A program made the position numbers and the translations under genes. Shown here piece after piece: positions 1 through 8,938 of a DNA stretch of 64,000 bases (positions within the stretch are counted from its first letter, which is position 1; every line of letters begins with the position of its first letter). Source of the stretch: JAEZDC01 sp036676415 (GTDB lineage Bacteria; Bacteroidota; Bacteroidia; Chitinophagales; Chitinophagaceae); the NCBI GenBank assembly GCA_036676415.1, contig JAKFCX010000001.1, positions 128,985 through 192,984 on the forward strand. The letters run 5' to 3'. The notes under the pieces were generated by a model, which searched no databases, was not told the origin of the DNA, and worked only from the letters and a program-made list of their open reading frames with translations.

Positions 1-18
1 TGTTCTAATACATAATTG

Positions 19-666
19 TCATGATCTTTTTACATTGAAATTTTTCTTTCCACTTACAAATGGATTAGCGGCTATAAAAAAACGATAAGGCAATACTGCA
101 TCTTCAGCAGCATAGTCCACACCAATTCTTGCTGAAATGCCAATTGAGGATGATTTTAACCTGAAGCCATCATCGGCAATAAAAAGTTGTTTGCCTGATA
201 AACTCAATCCCGTGTGTGGTGTTAATATTCCCAGTGCTTTTGAAACATTTCCAGGCCCTTTTGTTAATGTATAATCCAACTTAGGTTTACCTGTTCTTAG
301 CAACATATCTTCAATGCCAATTAACGGTTCAACTGCTCTTACCAAGACGGCATGAGGCGTATCCTTTACGTTGGTTACCACATTAAACAAATGATGTATT
401 CCATAACACAGGTATACATATGCTACACCTCCTTCTGCAAACATGATCTCTGTACGATTGGTTCTCCTGTTTCCATATGCATGGGAAGCTTTATCCACTG
501 CACCATTGTAAGCTTCTGTTTCAACGATTCGGGCTGCAGTAGTTATATTATCAAAGTTGGTTACAATGATTTTCCCTAAAAGTTCTTTAGCAATCTTCAC
601 TACATCTTTTCGCAGGTAGAACTCCTTAGGCAGCTTATTAAATGAGGAAACTATTGGCTCTTTCAT
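19..666 (-). CDS. DNA-3-methyladenine glycosylase (AAG/MPG family)
   Basis: Base-excision repair enzyme that cleaves the N-glycosidic bond of alkylated purines such as 3-methyladenine. At 215 residues it has the usual length of the AAG family. Visible family signatures are VETEAY near residue 50, the YGIHHLFNVVT segment in the middle and the GPGNVSKALGI segment further on. There is no export signal, so it acts in the cytoplasm. It is divergently arranged from the EI24-like gene, with 48 bp between them. A TAAATTTG box on this strand at 701-708 is a plausible -7 element, 34 bases upstream of the ATG. Function is inferred from family motifs and is secure. Confidence 0.95.
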   Translation of the reverse strand: MKEPIVSSFNKLPKEFYLRKDVVKIAKELLGKIIVTNFDNITTAARIVETEAYNGAVDKASHAYGNRRTNRTEIMFAEGGVAYVYLCYGIHHLFNVVTNVKDTPHAVLVRAVEPLIGIEDMLLRTGKPKLDYTLTKGPGNVSKALGILTPHTGLSLSGKQLFIADDGFRLKSSSIGISARIGVDYAAEDAVLPYRFFIAANPFVSGKKNFNVKRS

Positions 667-700
667 TGATTTAGAAAATGAAACGTCTAATTTAGAGCTT

Positions 701-708
701 CAAATTTA
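701..708 (-). promoter_or_regulatory. Bacteroidota -7 box (TAAATTTG) for the DNA glycosylase
   Basis: Reads TAAATTTG on the minus strand, matching the TAnnTTTG consensus of Bacteroidota housekeeping promoters, 34 bases before the start codon at 666. The -33 element is not clear. Confidence 0.4.
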
Positions 709-714
709 GTTCCC

Positions 715-1488
715 TTGTTGAAAGACCTTGTAATAGCGATACAATCTTATTCTAAGGCTCATGATTTCATTCGTGTGCACCGGCTTTGGAAATGGATATT
801 GATCCCCGGAATACTGTATTGTCTGCTGTTTATGGTAAGTATGTATTATTTCGGCAGTAGCGTGAATGATTTTATAGAATGGATCAAGAATTTCACCGGG
901 ATAACAGGATGGCAGGAAAGGATCAATAATTATTCTGTTGATTTTTTGCTGGCTTTCGGTGGGCTCGTCTTATGGATCATCCTGCTACTCTTTTATTTCT
1001 CCTTGTTCAAATATTTATGGTTGATCATTGGATCTCCGGTTTTTGCTTACCTGAGTGAAAAAACAGAATCGATTATTGAAGGAAAAGATTTCCCTTTCAG
1101 CTTTAAACAATTATCAAAAGATATTTTCAGGGGCATCCGGATGTCGTTAAGAAATATGCTGTGGCAAACAGTGTATGTGATCTTCATTGCCATACTATCC
1201 TTGTTACCAGTCATTGGTTGGCCGGCACCCATTCTGAGTCTTTTTACCGAATGTTATTACTATGGCTTCTCTATGTTAGATTATAGCATGGAAAGACGTA
1301 AGAAAACAATGAGTGAAAGTATTTATTTCATCAACCAACATAAAGGACTTGCAATAGGCAATGGCATTGTGTTTTACCTGATGCATCTTGTGCCAATCCT
1401 GGGATGGATTTTAGCACCGGCATACGCTGTTGTAGCAGCAACACTCAGTTTACAACATTACAAAACCACCACTACTGTAACAGTCTAA
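715..1488 (+). CDS. EI24 / CysZ-like multi-pass membrane protein
   Basis: A 257-residue integral membrane protein resembling the EI24 domain family (bacterial CysZ-like, formerly DUF540). It has an N-terminal soluble stretch, hydrophobic segments near residues 28-45, 80-105, 145-175 and 215-245, and the family's conserved S(P)xxAYLSEKTE segment after the second helix pair. No ATG is available at the N-terminus. Tandem TTG codons at 715 and 718 are the only reasonable starts, so the exact start is uncertain by one codon. The next gene starts one base after its stop, so the two are probably co-transcribed. A sulfate-uptake role as in CysZ is not supported by any neighbour here. Confidence 0.8.
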   Translation: MLKDLVIAIQSYSKAHDFIRVHRLWKWILIPGILYCLLFMVSMYYFGSSVNDFIEWIKNFTGITGWQERINNYSVDFLLAFGGLVLWIILLLFYFSLFKYLWLIIGSPVFAYLSEKTESIIEGKDFPFSFKQLSKDIFRGIRMSLRNMLWQTVYVIFIAILSLLPVIGWPAPILSLFTECYYYGFSMLDYSMERRKKTMSESIYFINQHKGLAIGNGIVFYLMHLVPILGWILAPAYAVVAATLSLQHYKTTTTVTV

Positions 1489-1489
1489 T

Positions 1490-2191
1490 ATGAGTACAGG
1501 TATTTTATATCTTATTCCATCTTTCTTGCATGATGATGCCGTTAATACAATTCCAACTTATGTTGCTGATGCTGCAAAAGAATGCCAGGTATTTTTTGTG
1601 GAGAATGAAAGATCAGCAAGGAGATTTCTGAAGAAGATATGGAAAGAAATAGTGATTGATGATTACCAGTGGTTCACTATTCATAAAGCGGAACAGGATG
1701 TTCAACAGCAGTTTATTAAGTTATTAAAAGAAGGGAAGAATATCGGCATCATCAGTGAAGCAGGATGTCCTGGAATTGCAGATCCGGGGCAAATATTGGT
1801 GGAAGCTGCCCAGCAATTAAGTGCACCGATCAAACCTTTAGTGGGACCAAGTTCTATCGTGCTTGCATTAATGGCAAGCGGAATGAATGGTCAATGTTTT
1901 CAATTCAATGGTTACTTACCAATAGATAATACGGCCAGAAAGAAGATGATCCGTGAACTGGAAGCAGATTCAGCAAAGCGAAACTGCACACAGATCTTTA
2001 TTGAAACCCCTTATCGCAACAATCAACTTTTAAGCGATATACTGCAAAGCTGCAGGGAAGAAACAAAAGTTTGCATTGCCGTTGATATTACTTCACCTGC
2101 AGAATCTATAAAAACAAAATCCGTTAAGCAGTGGAAAAAAGAAGTGCCGGACATTCATAAAAAGCTGGTGATATTTTTAATGCAAGGCTGA
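1490..2191 (+). CDS. RsmI-like tetrapyrrole-methylase family SAM-dependent methyltransferase (short form)
   Basis: A 233-residue SAM-dependent methyltransferase of the tetrapyrrole methylase superfamily, closest in pattern to RsmI (2'-O-methylation of 16S rRNA C1402). The glycine-rich SAM-binding part is visible as ISEAGCPGIADPG near residues 88-100, followed by VGPSSIVLALMASG and the FNGYLP motif. RsmI proteins are usually about 280 residues; this one lacks the C-terminal extension and the first strand is shortened. It may be the short paralogue that Bacteroidota carry beside a full RsmI. It sits one base after the EI24-like gene and converges on uvrA. Substrate is inferred only. Confidence 0.8.
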   Translation: MSTGILYLIPSFLHDDAVNTIPTYVADAAKECQVFFVENERSARRFLKKIWKEIVIDDYQWFTIHKAEQDVQQQFIKLLKEGKNIGIISEAGCPGIADPGQILVEAAQQLSAPIKPLVGPSSIVLALMASGMNGQCFQFNGYLPIDNTARKKMIRELEADSAKRNCTQIFIETPYRNNQLLSDILQSCREETKVCIAVDITSPAESIKTKSVKQWKKEVPDIHKKLVIFLMQG

Positions 2192-2232
2192 TGGTTCAAA
2201 TTGATTACACGTATTATTGCGAATTACAAGAA

Positions 2233-5067
2233 TTATAAAAATTTGCTTGTATAGCTTGCCTTTACTTTTTTAAATTCCTTCGGCACACCTGCAAATACTA
2301 AATTTCCTCCGGCATCACCGGCTTCAGGTCCAAGATCGATCACCCAATCAGCACTCTTAATCACATCTGTATTGTGTTCGATGACAATCAATGAATGTCC
2401 CTGTTCGATCAATGCATTGAAAGATGTCAGCAGTTTTTTGATATCATGAAAATGCAATCCGGTTGTTGGTTCATCAAAGATGAAAAGCACATGACCAGCT
2501 CCTTTTCCTTTACCGAGAAAACTGGCCAGCTTCACTCTCTGTGCCTCACCACCAGATAAAGTATCAGATGACTGACCAAGTTTAATATACCCAAGTCCAA
2601 CATCCTGCAAAGGTTGGATAGCTTTACTTAATCCCTTCTCGTTTTTAAAAAATTCTATGGCTTCGTCCACACTCATCTGCAACACATCATAAATACTTTT
2701 GCCATTGTATTGTACCTCTAATACTTCTTCCTTAAATCTTTTTCCACTACAAACTTCACAGGTTAAATGAACGTCAGCCAGGAACTGCATTTCAACTACC
2801 TGCTCACCTTCACCTTTACACGCATCACATCTTCCACCATCAACATTAAAGGAAAAATGTTTTGGCATAAAGCCCCTCACCTTCGACAAACCTTGCTTGG
2901 AGAACACATCTCTTATCTCATCATACGCTTTTATATACGTAACCGGATTACTTCGAGATGATTTACCAATGGGATTCTGATCGATCAGTTCTATCTGAGA
3001 GATGTATTCAATGTCTCCGTCTATTGATTTGTGAAATCCTACTTTCTCACCAAATTCTCCTTTCAACTTTTTCAAAGCCGGATATAAAATCTGTTTTACC
3101 AAAGTAGTTTTACCGCTTCCACTTACACCACTCACTACACAAAGCAGGTTCAATGGAAATTCAACAGTGATGTTTTTCAAATTGTTTTGCCTTGCTCCTT
3201 CTACTTTTATACTGCGATTCCATTTACGCAAGGTTTTTGGTGGAGCGATCGTAAGTTCTTCTTTGAGGTATTTACCGGTGAGGCTTTTTTCATTAGCGAC
3301 AATCTTATCATAATTTCCTTCGGCAATTACTTCTCCACCTAAATGTGCTGCCAGTGGGCCCATATCGATTATATGATCAGCTTCTCGCATCATCATCTCA
3401 TCATGCTCCACTACCACAACTGTATTTCCAAGATCACGAAGCGATTTTAAAACGGTTATAAGTCTTTCGGTATCTCTTGAATGCAAACCGATAGAAGGCT
3501 CATCCAGAATATACAGTGAATCTGTAAGATTACTTCCCAAGCTTCTTGTTAATTGTATTCTTTGACTCTCACCACCACTTAAACTATTGGCCAAACGGTT
3601 TAACGTGAGGTAACCCAAACCAACATCAAGCAGGGTTTGTATTCTCTGGTTCAACTCCAGTAGCAATCTTTTTGCGATCTGGAAATCATTCGCTGAAAAC
3701 TGTAATCCATCGAACCAGGCTTTCAGGTCTTTCACCTGCATTTCGCAAAGTTCACCAATATGTCTTCCATGCACTTTGATATACAGGGCTTCTTTTCGTA
3801 AACGAAAACCCATACAATCAGGACACAGCGTTTTACCCCGATAACGACTCTGTAATACTCTATATTGAACCTTGTATAAGTTCTGCGATACTTCTTTAAA
3901 AAAATCATCTATCCCATGTACATCACTGTTGCCATGCCATAACATTTTATAATGTTCATCACTGAGATCTGCTATGGCTGCGTGAATAGGAAATCCTGTT
4001 TTCTTTGAAGCTTTTACAAACTGTTCTCTCCACCATCCCAGCTTTTCTCCTTTCCAGGGAGCCACTGCACCTTCGTATACGCTCAATCGTTTATCAGGAA
4101 TAACCAGATCGGCATCAATGCCAAGCACCAGGCTAAAACCTTCACAGGTTGGGCAGGCACCAAAAGGATTATTGAATGAAAACAAGTTGGGTACAGGTTC
4201 TTCAAACTGCATTCCATCCAGTTCAAACTTATTGCTGAAATGCCTGATCGTTGTTCCATCCAACTCAATGTACATTTCACCTTCACCTTCATAGAATGCT
4301 GTGCCTATCGAATCAGATAAACGGTGAATATCATCTTCATCAAATTCCTTTACCACAACTCTATCAACCAGCACATAAACATTCTCCTCTTTTTTTGTCT
4401 TTGATCTTGAACCTTTCACCTGCTTCACTAATTCCTTCTCGTCCATCTCCAGCAGATCCTCAATACGCACTGGCTTTTTATCAATATACATTCTTGAAAA
4501 GCCTTTCTGCAGCAAAATATTTAGCTCTTCCCTGGCATCCCTGTTAGCATGTTGCTTAAAAGGAACAATAATCACCACTTTGGTTCCTTCAGCCAAACCC
4601 TTAATCGCATTAATTACATCAGCAACATCATCTTTCTTTACTTCCTGTCCGCTGATGGGTGAAATGGTTCTGCCAATCCGGGCATACAGCAATCGCATGT
4701 AATCATAAATCTCTGTCATGCTGCCGACAGTGCTTCTCGGTGTTCTCGTAATGACCTTTTGTTCAATTGCTATTGCAGGACATAAACCTTTAATGTAATC
4801 GACATCAGGTTTGGCAATTCTCGCCATGAATTGCCGAACATAAGCACTTAAGCTTTCTGCATACTTACGCTGACCTTCAGCAAATAAGGTATCGATGGTA
4901 AGGGAAGACTTTCCACTTCCACTCACACCTGTTACCACAATAAACTTATTACGTGGAAATTCTACTGTTACATTCTTAAGATTATGCACCCTGGCACCCT
5001 TCACTAATATTGAATTCTGCGCTTTCACCCCATCACCCTTCTTCCGTTTCGTAGTTTTACTAAGCAT
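2233..5067 (-). CDS. uvrA: Excinuclease ABC subunit A
   Basis: Damage-recognition ATPase of nucleotide excision repair, which forms a complex with UvrB. At 944 residues it has normal UvrA length. It shows two ABC-type ATPase halves: Walker A GVSGSGKSS near residue 47 and GVSGSGKTT near residue 640, each with an LSGGE(S/A)QR signature. Two zinc-binding CxxC pairs are present in each half (CPTC/CPDC and CDAC/CEVC). The ATG at 5067 is followed by a short basic leader before the conserved MKAQNSILVKGARVHNL-like segment. It converges on the methylase gene upstream. The 247 bp between uvrA and the sigma gene contains no convincing gene. Confidence 0.98.
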   Translation of the reverse strand: MLSKTTKRKKGDGVKAQNSILVKGARVHNLKNVTVEFPRNKFIVVTGVSGSGKSSLTIDTLFAEGQRKYAESLSAYVRQFMARIAKPDVDYIKGLCPAIAIEQKVITRTPRSTVGSMTEIYDYMRLLYARIGRTISPISGQEVKKDDVADVINAIKGLAEGTKVVIIVPFKQHANRDAREELNILLQKGFSRMYIDKKPVRIEDLLEMDEKELVKQVKGSRSKTKKEENVYVLVDRVVVKEFDEDDIHRLSDSIGTAFYEGEGEMYIELDGTTIRHFSNKFELDGMQFEEPVPNLFSFNNPFGACPTCEGFSLVLGIDADLVIPDKRLSVYEGAVAPWKGEKLGWWREQFVKASKKTGFPIHAAIADLSDEHYKMLWHGNSDVHGIDDFFKEVSQNLYKVQYRVLQSRYRGKTLCPDCMGFRLRKEALYIKVHGRHIGELCEMQVKDLKAWFDGLQFSANDFQIAKRLLLELNQRIQTLLDVGLGYLTLNRLANSLSGGESQRIQLTRSLGSNLTDSLYILDEPSIGLHSRDTERLITVLKSLRDLGNTVVVVEHDEMMMREADHIIDMGPLAAHLGGEVIAEGNYDKIVANEKSLTGKYLKEELTIAPPKTLRKWNRSIKVEGARQNNLKNITVEFPLNLLCVVSGVSGSGKTTLVKQILYPALKKLKGEFGEKVGFHKSIDGDIEYISQIELIDQNPIGKSSRSNPVTYIKAYDEIRDVFSKQGLSKVRGFMPKHFSFNVDGGRCDACKGEGEQVVEMQFLADVHLTCEVCSGKRFKEEVLEVQYNGKSIYDVLQMSVDEAIEFFKNEKGLSKAIQPLQDVGLGYIKLGQSSDTLSGGEAQRVKLASFLGKGKGAGHVLFIFDEPTTGLHFHDIKKLLTSFNALIEQGHSLIVIEHNTDVIKSADWVIDLGPEAGDAGGNLVFAGVPKEFKKVKASYTSKFL

Positions 5068-5314
5068 TCAAATGTTGATTGTACTAAATTTTTTAAGCCT
5101 TCTTTCAGTATCCTGCGGTTTCAGATTAAAATATCAATAACTGGGAAAAAAACAGCACAAATGTCTTGGATTGTCTCTTCACTCCCCTAATTTCAAACTC
5201 CCAATACGGGATGAAACAGTCTAAGATTTGGAATTTTGTGAACTGTTTAACCGTTGATGGAAAACCAAAACAAACCAAATATCCTAATTTTCTTGACCCA
5301 GAAAAACCATTGCT

Positions 5315-5896
5315 ATGAAAACATTGACGCCACTGACCGACACCCAGCTCATCAGGTCGTTTCAAAATGGAAACACCACTGCTTTAGAGGAACTGATCAA
5401 TCGCTACAAAGACAAGATCTATTCTTCCATTCTTTTTCTTGTAAAGGACAAATATCTTGCTGAAGACCTCTTCCAGGATGTATTCATCAAAGTAATTGAC
5501 ACCTTACGCAACAATCGTTACACAGAAGAAGGAAAATTTCTTCCATGGGCACTCAGAATTTCTCACAACTTATGTGTTGATCATTTCAGAAAAGTAAAAA
5601 GAGCACCGGCAATTAAAACCAGTGATGACCGTGACATCTTTGAAGTGATCAATGTGTTTGAAGATTCTGCAGACACTGTGTTAATGCAGGGACAAAGTCA
5701 TAACCGCATCAGAACAATGCTTGAAATGCTTCCGGAAGAACAAAGAGAAGTGATCGTGTTGCGTCATTTTGCAGACATGAGTTTTAAAGACATTGCAAGA
5801 ATTACAGATTGCAGCATCAACACAGCTCTTGGTCGTATGCGTTATGGCTTAATTAACCTTAGGAAGCTGATGATGGAAAAACAAATTGCTTTATAA
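5315..5896 (+). CDS. ECF-type RNA polymerase sigma factor
   Basis: A 193-residue sigma-70 family factor with the two-domain ECF layout. Region 2 covers about residues 20-85 (RYKDKIYSSILFLVKD, then AEDLFQDVFIKV and the WALRISHNLCVDHFRK segment). Region 4 covers about residues 130-185 (LPEEQREVIVLRHFADMSFKDIA, then a helix-turn-helix with TALGRMRYGL). No anti-sigma gene follows: the gene ends in a strong terminator hairpin. It is therefore an orphan ECF-like factor, of the type Bacteroidota often use for general expression programmes. Start ATG chosen from the conserved N-terminus. Confidence 0.9.
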   Translation: MKTLTPLTDTQLIRSFQNGNTTALEELINRYKDKIYSSILFLVKDKYLAEDLFQDVFIKVIDTLRNNRYTEEGKFLPWALRISHNLCVDHFRKVKRAPAIKTSDDRDIFEVINVFEDSADTVLMQGQSHNRIRTMLEMLPEEQREVIVLRHFADMSFKDIARITDCSINTALGRMRYGLINLRKLMMEKQIAL

Positions 5897-5913
5897 TATT
5901 TACCGTATAGAAT

Positions 5914-5949
5914 AAAAAAGTCCTCTTTGGTTTAAGAGGACTTTTTTAT
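5914..5949 (+). terminator. Intrinsic terminator after the sigma factor gene
   Basis: A-run, then the inverted repeat AAGTCCTCTT / AAGAGGACTT with loop TGGT, followed by a T-run. The symmetrical A and T runs allow it to act on both strands. It lies 18 bases after the sigma stop codon. Confidence 0.85.
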
Positions 5950-5970
5950 TTACTTGACTGTATTATTACT

Positions 5971-6060
5971 ATCGGGCTTCATTGTGTCAAATCGACGAAG
6001 GAGATTCACCGAAACTAACAAATCAAATAAATATTCTGAGGTACTCACTTGTACTTCACA
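5971..6060 (-). repeat. Interspersed repeat, long-core copy R1
   Basis: Read on the minus strand it runs GTACAAGTGAG...GGTGAATCTCC...GACACAATGAAG. It has a 54 bp core between arms shared with the short copies. Hairpin: outer stem CTTC 5977-5980 with GAAG 5997-6000, inner stem GTC/GAC, conserved loop bases CAAATC at 5988-5993. It lies between two convergent genes. Confidence 0.7.
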
Positions 6061-6091
6061 ACATAACGGTACTATCAATCACCCACGGTAA

Positions 6092-6403
6092 TCATACCTT
6101 TCCATGAAATCCATCCAACTGCTTCTCTTTTGCCTTTCGGATTATCAGCTGTAATTTGTTGATGGTTGCATCTGCAGCAATATAAAAATCAGCCGCACTT
6201 TCCTTTACAAAATGATCATTACCCGGAACTTCTAATCTTATCTCGCAAAAATGTTCTCTTGTAGCTTTATCTGCACCAAGAAACAAAGTAACATTTGCCG
6301 CTACAATATGATCGCTGGGAGTTAATTTTCCCAGTTTCTTGTTGATGTAAGATTCTAACTCTTCACCTGCTTTAAATCCCAGAGACTGGATGTTAACATT
6401 CAT
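6092..6403 (-). CDS. hpf: Short ribosome hibernation-promoting factor (HPF/RaiA family)
   Basis: A 103-residue protein of the HPF/RaiA (sigma-54 modulation) family, which binds the 30S subunit and stabilises inactive ribosomes in stationary phase. The family pattern is visible: MNVNIQSLGFKAGEELESYINKKLGKL at the N-terminus (given here in part), the DHIVAANVTLFLG strand, and the C-terminal segment AADATINKLQLIIRKAKEK. The length matches the short HPF class rather than the long dimerising form. It is monocistronic, and its 3' end faces the R1 repeat and the sigma-factor terminator. Confident assignment to family; regulation not visible. Confidence 0.92.
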   Translation of the reverse strand: MNVNIQSLGFKAGEELESYINKKLGKLTPSDHIVAANVTLFLGADKATREHFCEIRLEVPGNDHFVKESAADFYIAADATINKLQLIIRKAKEKQLDGFHGKV

Positions 6404-6480
6404 ATCTATTATTTAGTAAGTAAAAGAACCATTTTCATACCACTGTAAGCGGCTAAGGATAAAAATATTGAGATCACTAT

Positions 6481-8424
6481 TTATTGACTATTCTTATCAA
6501 AAGTTTCCTTACCGCATTTCAGCCATTCAAGGTATTCTTTCCAGTCAGGTGTATAACCAACAGGATTTGTAACCAGTTTTTCATTCGTGTTCAGCACAAC
6601 ATATAAAGGTTGTGTAACCTGGTTAAAATTCTCTGCCTGGAAGGTTGACCATTTATCACCAATGGTTTTGATGTTTTTCCTCTGGCCATCTTTGGTTGTG
6701 TAAGTAATCCGTTCCTCTATCGGTAATTTTTCCCTGTCATCTACATACAAAGAAACCAGGATGAAATTGTTTTTAATATAATCATGTACTTCTGGCTGTG
6801 TCCAGACGTTCTCTTCCATCTTTCTGCAGTTTACACAAGCCCAACCGGTGAAGTCAATTAAGATCGGTTTGCCTTGCTTTTTTGCCATATCAACTGCAGC
6901 AGCGTAATTGTTCAGCACATTCGGCTCCAGCCCTTTGTTATGAACATTGTCTTTACCATAAATGCTGTAAGACAATGGTGGAGGAAAGCCACTCAGCCAT
7001 TGAAGATTTGCATATTTAGATGGAGTAACTCCAGGCAGTAAGTACAGCACAAAAAGTATTGTCAATCCTCCCAGTAACTTACGAATGATGCCGGGCTTTT
7101 GAGTTCTGTCATCATGGGGAAGATGCAACTTGCCAAAAAGAAAAAGTGCAAGGCCGATACTGATCAATATCCATAACCCAATAAACACTTCTCTTTTCAA
7201 CAAACCCCAGTGCATAACAAGATCAGCATTAGATAAGAACTTCAATGCAAGCGCTAATTCAAGGAATGCAAGGAATTTTTTAACTGTATCTAACCATCCA
7301 CCCGATTTTGGTAAACTAGCCAGCCAATGAGGAAAGATGGCAAACAAAGCAAAAGGTAATGCTAATGCAAAACCAAAGCCTGCAAGGCCAGCAGTTAATG
7401 GCCATGCTCCTTCACTGATAGAACCTACGAGTAATGATCCTAATATCACACCAGTGCAAGAGAAGGAAACGATGACTAAGGTTAAGGCCATGAAGAAAAT
7501 TCCACCAATACTTCCCAAGCTGCTTTTTGAGTCTGCTTTGTTGGCAATACCACTTGGCAATGTGATCTCGAAATATCCAAAGAATGAAATGGCAAATACA
7601 ATAAAGATGATGAAGAAGATGATATTCAGCCAGACATTGGTTGAGATGTTATTGAATATCTCAGGCTGAACATTTCCTGCAATATGAAAAGGAATACTAG
7701 CTGATAAATAAATCAATAAAATGAAAAAGCCATAGAAGAAACCATTTCTAATAGCCTGGTTTTTATTCTTTGATCTTTTAGTAAAGAATGACACCGTTAC
7801 TGGTATCATGGGAAATACACAAGGTGTAAGCAAACCGATAAGGCCTCCGATGAATCCAAGCAAAAAAACACCCCATAAGCTTTTTGTTTCAATGCCGGCA
7901 TCTCCACAAGGTGCAAGTGGGCTTGCAAGATCAATGGCAGGCAACAGAATATTGTTTGTGGTTGTGATCGTCGCTCCTGCAAGTGCTAATTCAAATGAGG
8001 GTTCTTTAGAGATAAATTCTAAATCTTTACCAATATAATATTGTGTTTTGCCTGTAATGACCGGAGGAATGGCACCAGTGAACACGATCACTTGTTTCAC
8101 CTGCACATTCCCAGTGTATACCTGAACTTTTGTTTCGAAAACAGCATCATCAATACTGGAGGGTGTTCCAGAATAAACAATATCTCCCTGCTTTTGTATT
8201 TTCTCGTAATCGAAAATAAAAGTAACGGGGTCAAGACCCTCTACCGTTGGATTAGAGCCATATAAATGCCAACCCTGAGGTACTGTAGCTGAAGCGATGA
8301 TCTCGTATCGGCTACTATCAAGTTGATTGGAAGTGACTGTCCATTTCACCGGATCATCTTCCTGCGCAAAAGCCGGGACAAGAAATAAAAAGAGGACAGT
8401 TAGTAGTGCTAAAAATCTCCCCAT
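6481..8424 (-). CDS. dsbD: DsbD-type thiol:disulfide interchange protein with thioredoxin domain
   Basis: A 647-residue inner-membrane electron carrier that passes reducing power from cytoplasmic thioredoxin to the periplasm. Order of parts: signal peptide (1-20), DsbD N-terminal-like domain (about 25-150), eight hydrophobic segments (about 185-465) with the membrane cysteines in TPCVFPMIP (C202) and SFSCTG (C323), and a C-terminal thioredoxin domain with WACVNC (C530, C533). The N-terminal domain lacks the cysteine pair expected of the alpha domain: at the matching place it has YYIGKDLEF. The separate protein encoded just upstream keeps that pair (see 8434-8883). Nine bases separate the two genes, so they are almost certainly one operon. 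Confidence 0.93.
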   Translation of the reverse strand: MGRFLALLTVLFLFLVPAFAQEDDPVKWTVTSNQLDSSRYEIIASATVPQGWHLYGSNPTVEGLDPVTFIFDYEKIQKQGDIVYSGTPSSIDDAVFETKVQVYTGNVQVKQVIVFTGAIPPVITGKTQYYIGKDLEFISKEPSFELALAGATITTTNNILLPAIDLASPLAPCGDAGIETKSLWGVFLLGFIGGLIGLLTPCVFPMIPVTVSFFTKRSKNKNQAIRNGFFYGFFILLIYLSASIPFHIAGNVQPEIFNNISTNVWLNIIFFIIFIVFAISFFGYFEITLPSGIANKADSKSSLGSIGGIFFMALTLVIVSFSCTGVILGSLLVGSISEGAWPLTAGLAGFGFALALPFALFAIFPHWLASLPKSGGWLDTVKKFLAFLELALALKFLSNADLVMHWGLLKREVFIGLWILISIGLALFLFGKLHLPHDDRTQKPGIIRKLLGGLTILFVLYLLPGVTPSKYANLQWLSGFPPPLSYSIYGKDNVHNKGLEPNVLNNYAAAVDMAKKQGKPILIDFTGWACVNCRKMEENVWTQPEVHDYIKNNFILVSLYVDDREKLPIEERITYTTKDGQRKNIKTIGDKWSTFQAENFNQVTQPLYVVLNTNEKLVTNPVGYTPDWKEYLEWLKCGKETFDKNSQ

Positions 8425-8433
8425 CTGATCATT

Positions 8434-8883
8434 TTACAATTTGATCTCAAAGGATTTTGTGGCTGGAGGCAGACAACGTTCATCATCACAAACCATGTAC
8501 TCTACCGATCCCACGATATTTGTTTTTGCTTTCCCTTTTAAAACGATGGTTTGTATAAATTCTACTTTATTGGAATAATATTTAACGGTCATCTCAAAAT
8601 TTTCATCATACTCAGATTCAAGTTTACCGTTCTCTTTAATTGGACCGAGCAGCGAGATCAATGGATTTTTCTTAAAAAGAATACTTGTTGGCATTCCTGC
8701 TCCTTTCGGAGATTTTACAGAATAGATATGCCATGGTTTTGGCAGTGTTGCAGTGATGATAACATCATATGTATTACCAGATTTTTTCTTAGCGATATAA
8801 GTCCAGCTCACCGGATCTTTCTTCTGGGCAAAAGCCATACTGCCCACCATCACGAGTAACAAAAATGTAATAATCCTTTTCAT
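8434..8883 (-). CDS. Stand-alone DsbD alpha-domain-like periplasmic protein
   Basis: A 149-residue secreted protein with a signal peptide (1-20, ending SMAFAQ) followed by one DsbD N-terminal (alpha) domain. It retains the redox pair C132 and C137 in YMVCDDERCLPP, spaced CxxxxC where classical DsbD has CxxxxxC. It is similar in pattern to residues 25-150 of the neighbouring DsbD, including DPV(S/K)W at the N-terminus and W-H-x-Y after the second strand. It probably takes electrons from the DsbD core and hands them to periplasmic partners. Transcribed leftward directly into dsbD and downstream of purQ (55 bp gap). Family assignment is good; the division of labour is inference. Confidence 0.85.
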   Translation of the reverse strand: MKRIITFLLLVMVGSMAFAQKKDPVSWTYIAKKKSGNTYDVIITATLPKPWHIYSVKSPKGAGMPTSILFKKNPLISLLGPIKENGKLESEYDENFEMTVKYYSNKVEFIQTIVLKGKAKTNIVGSVEYMVCDDERCLPPATKSFEIKL

Positions 8884-8938
8884 ATCTCACTATTTACGAA
8901 CGTTATACTACTAACGGCGTTGCTTGTTTTTACTTACG

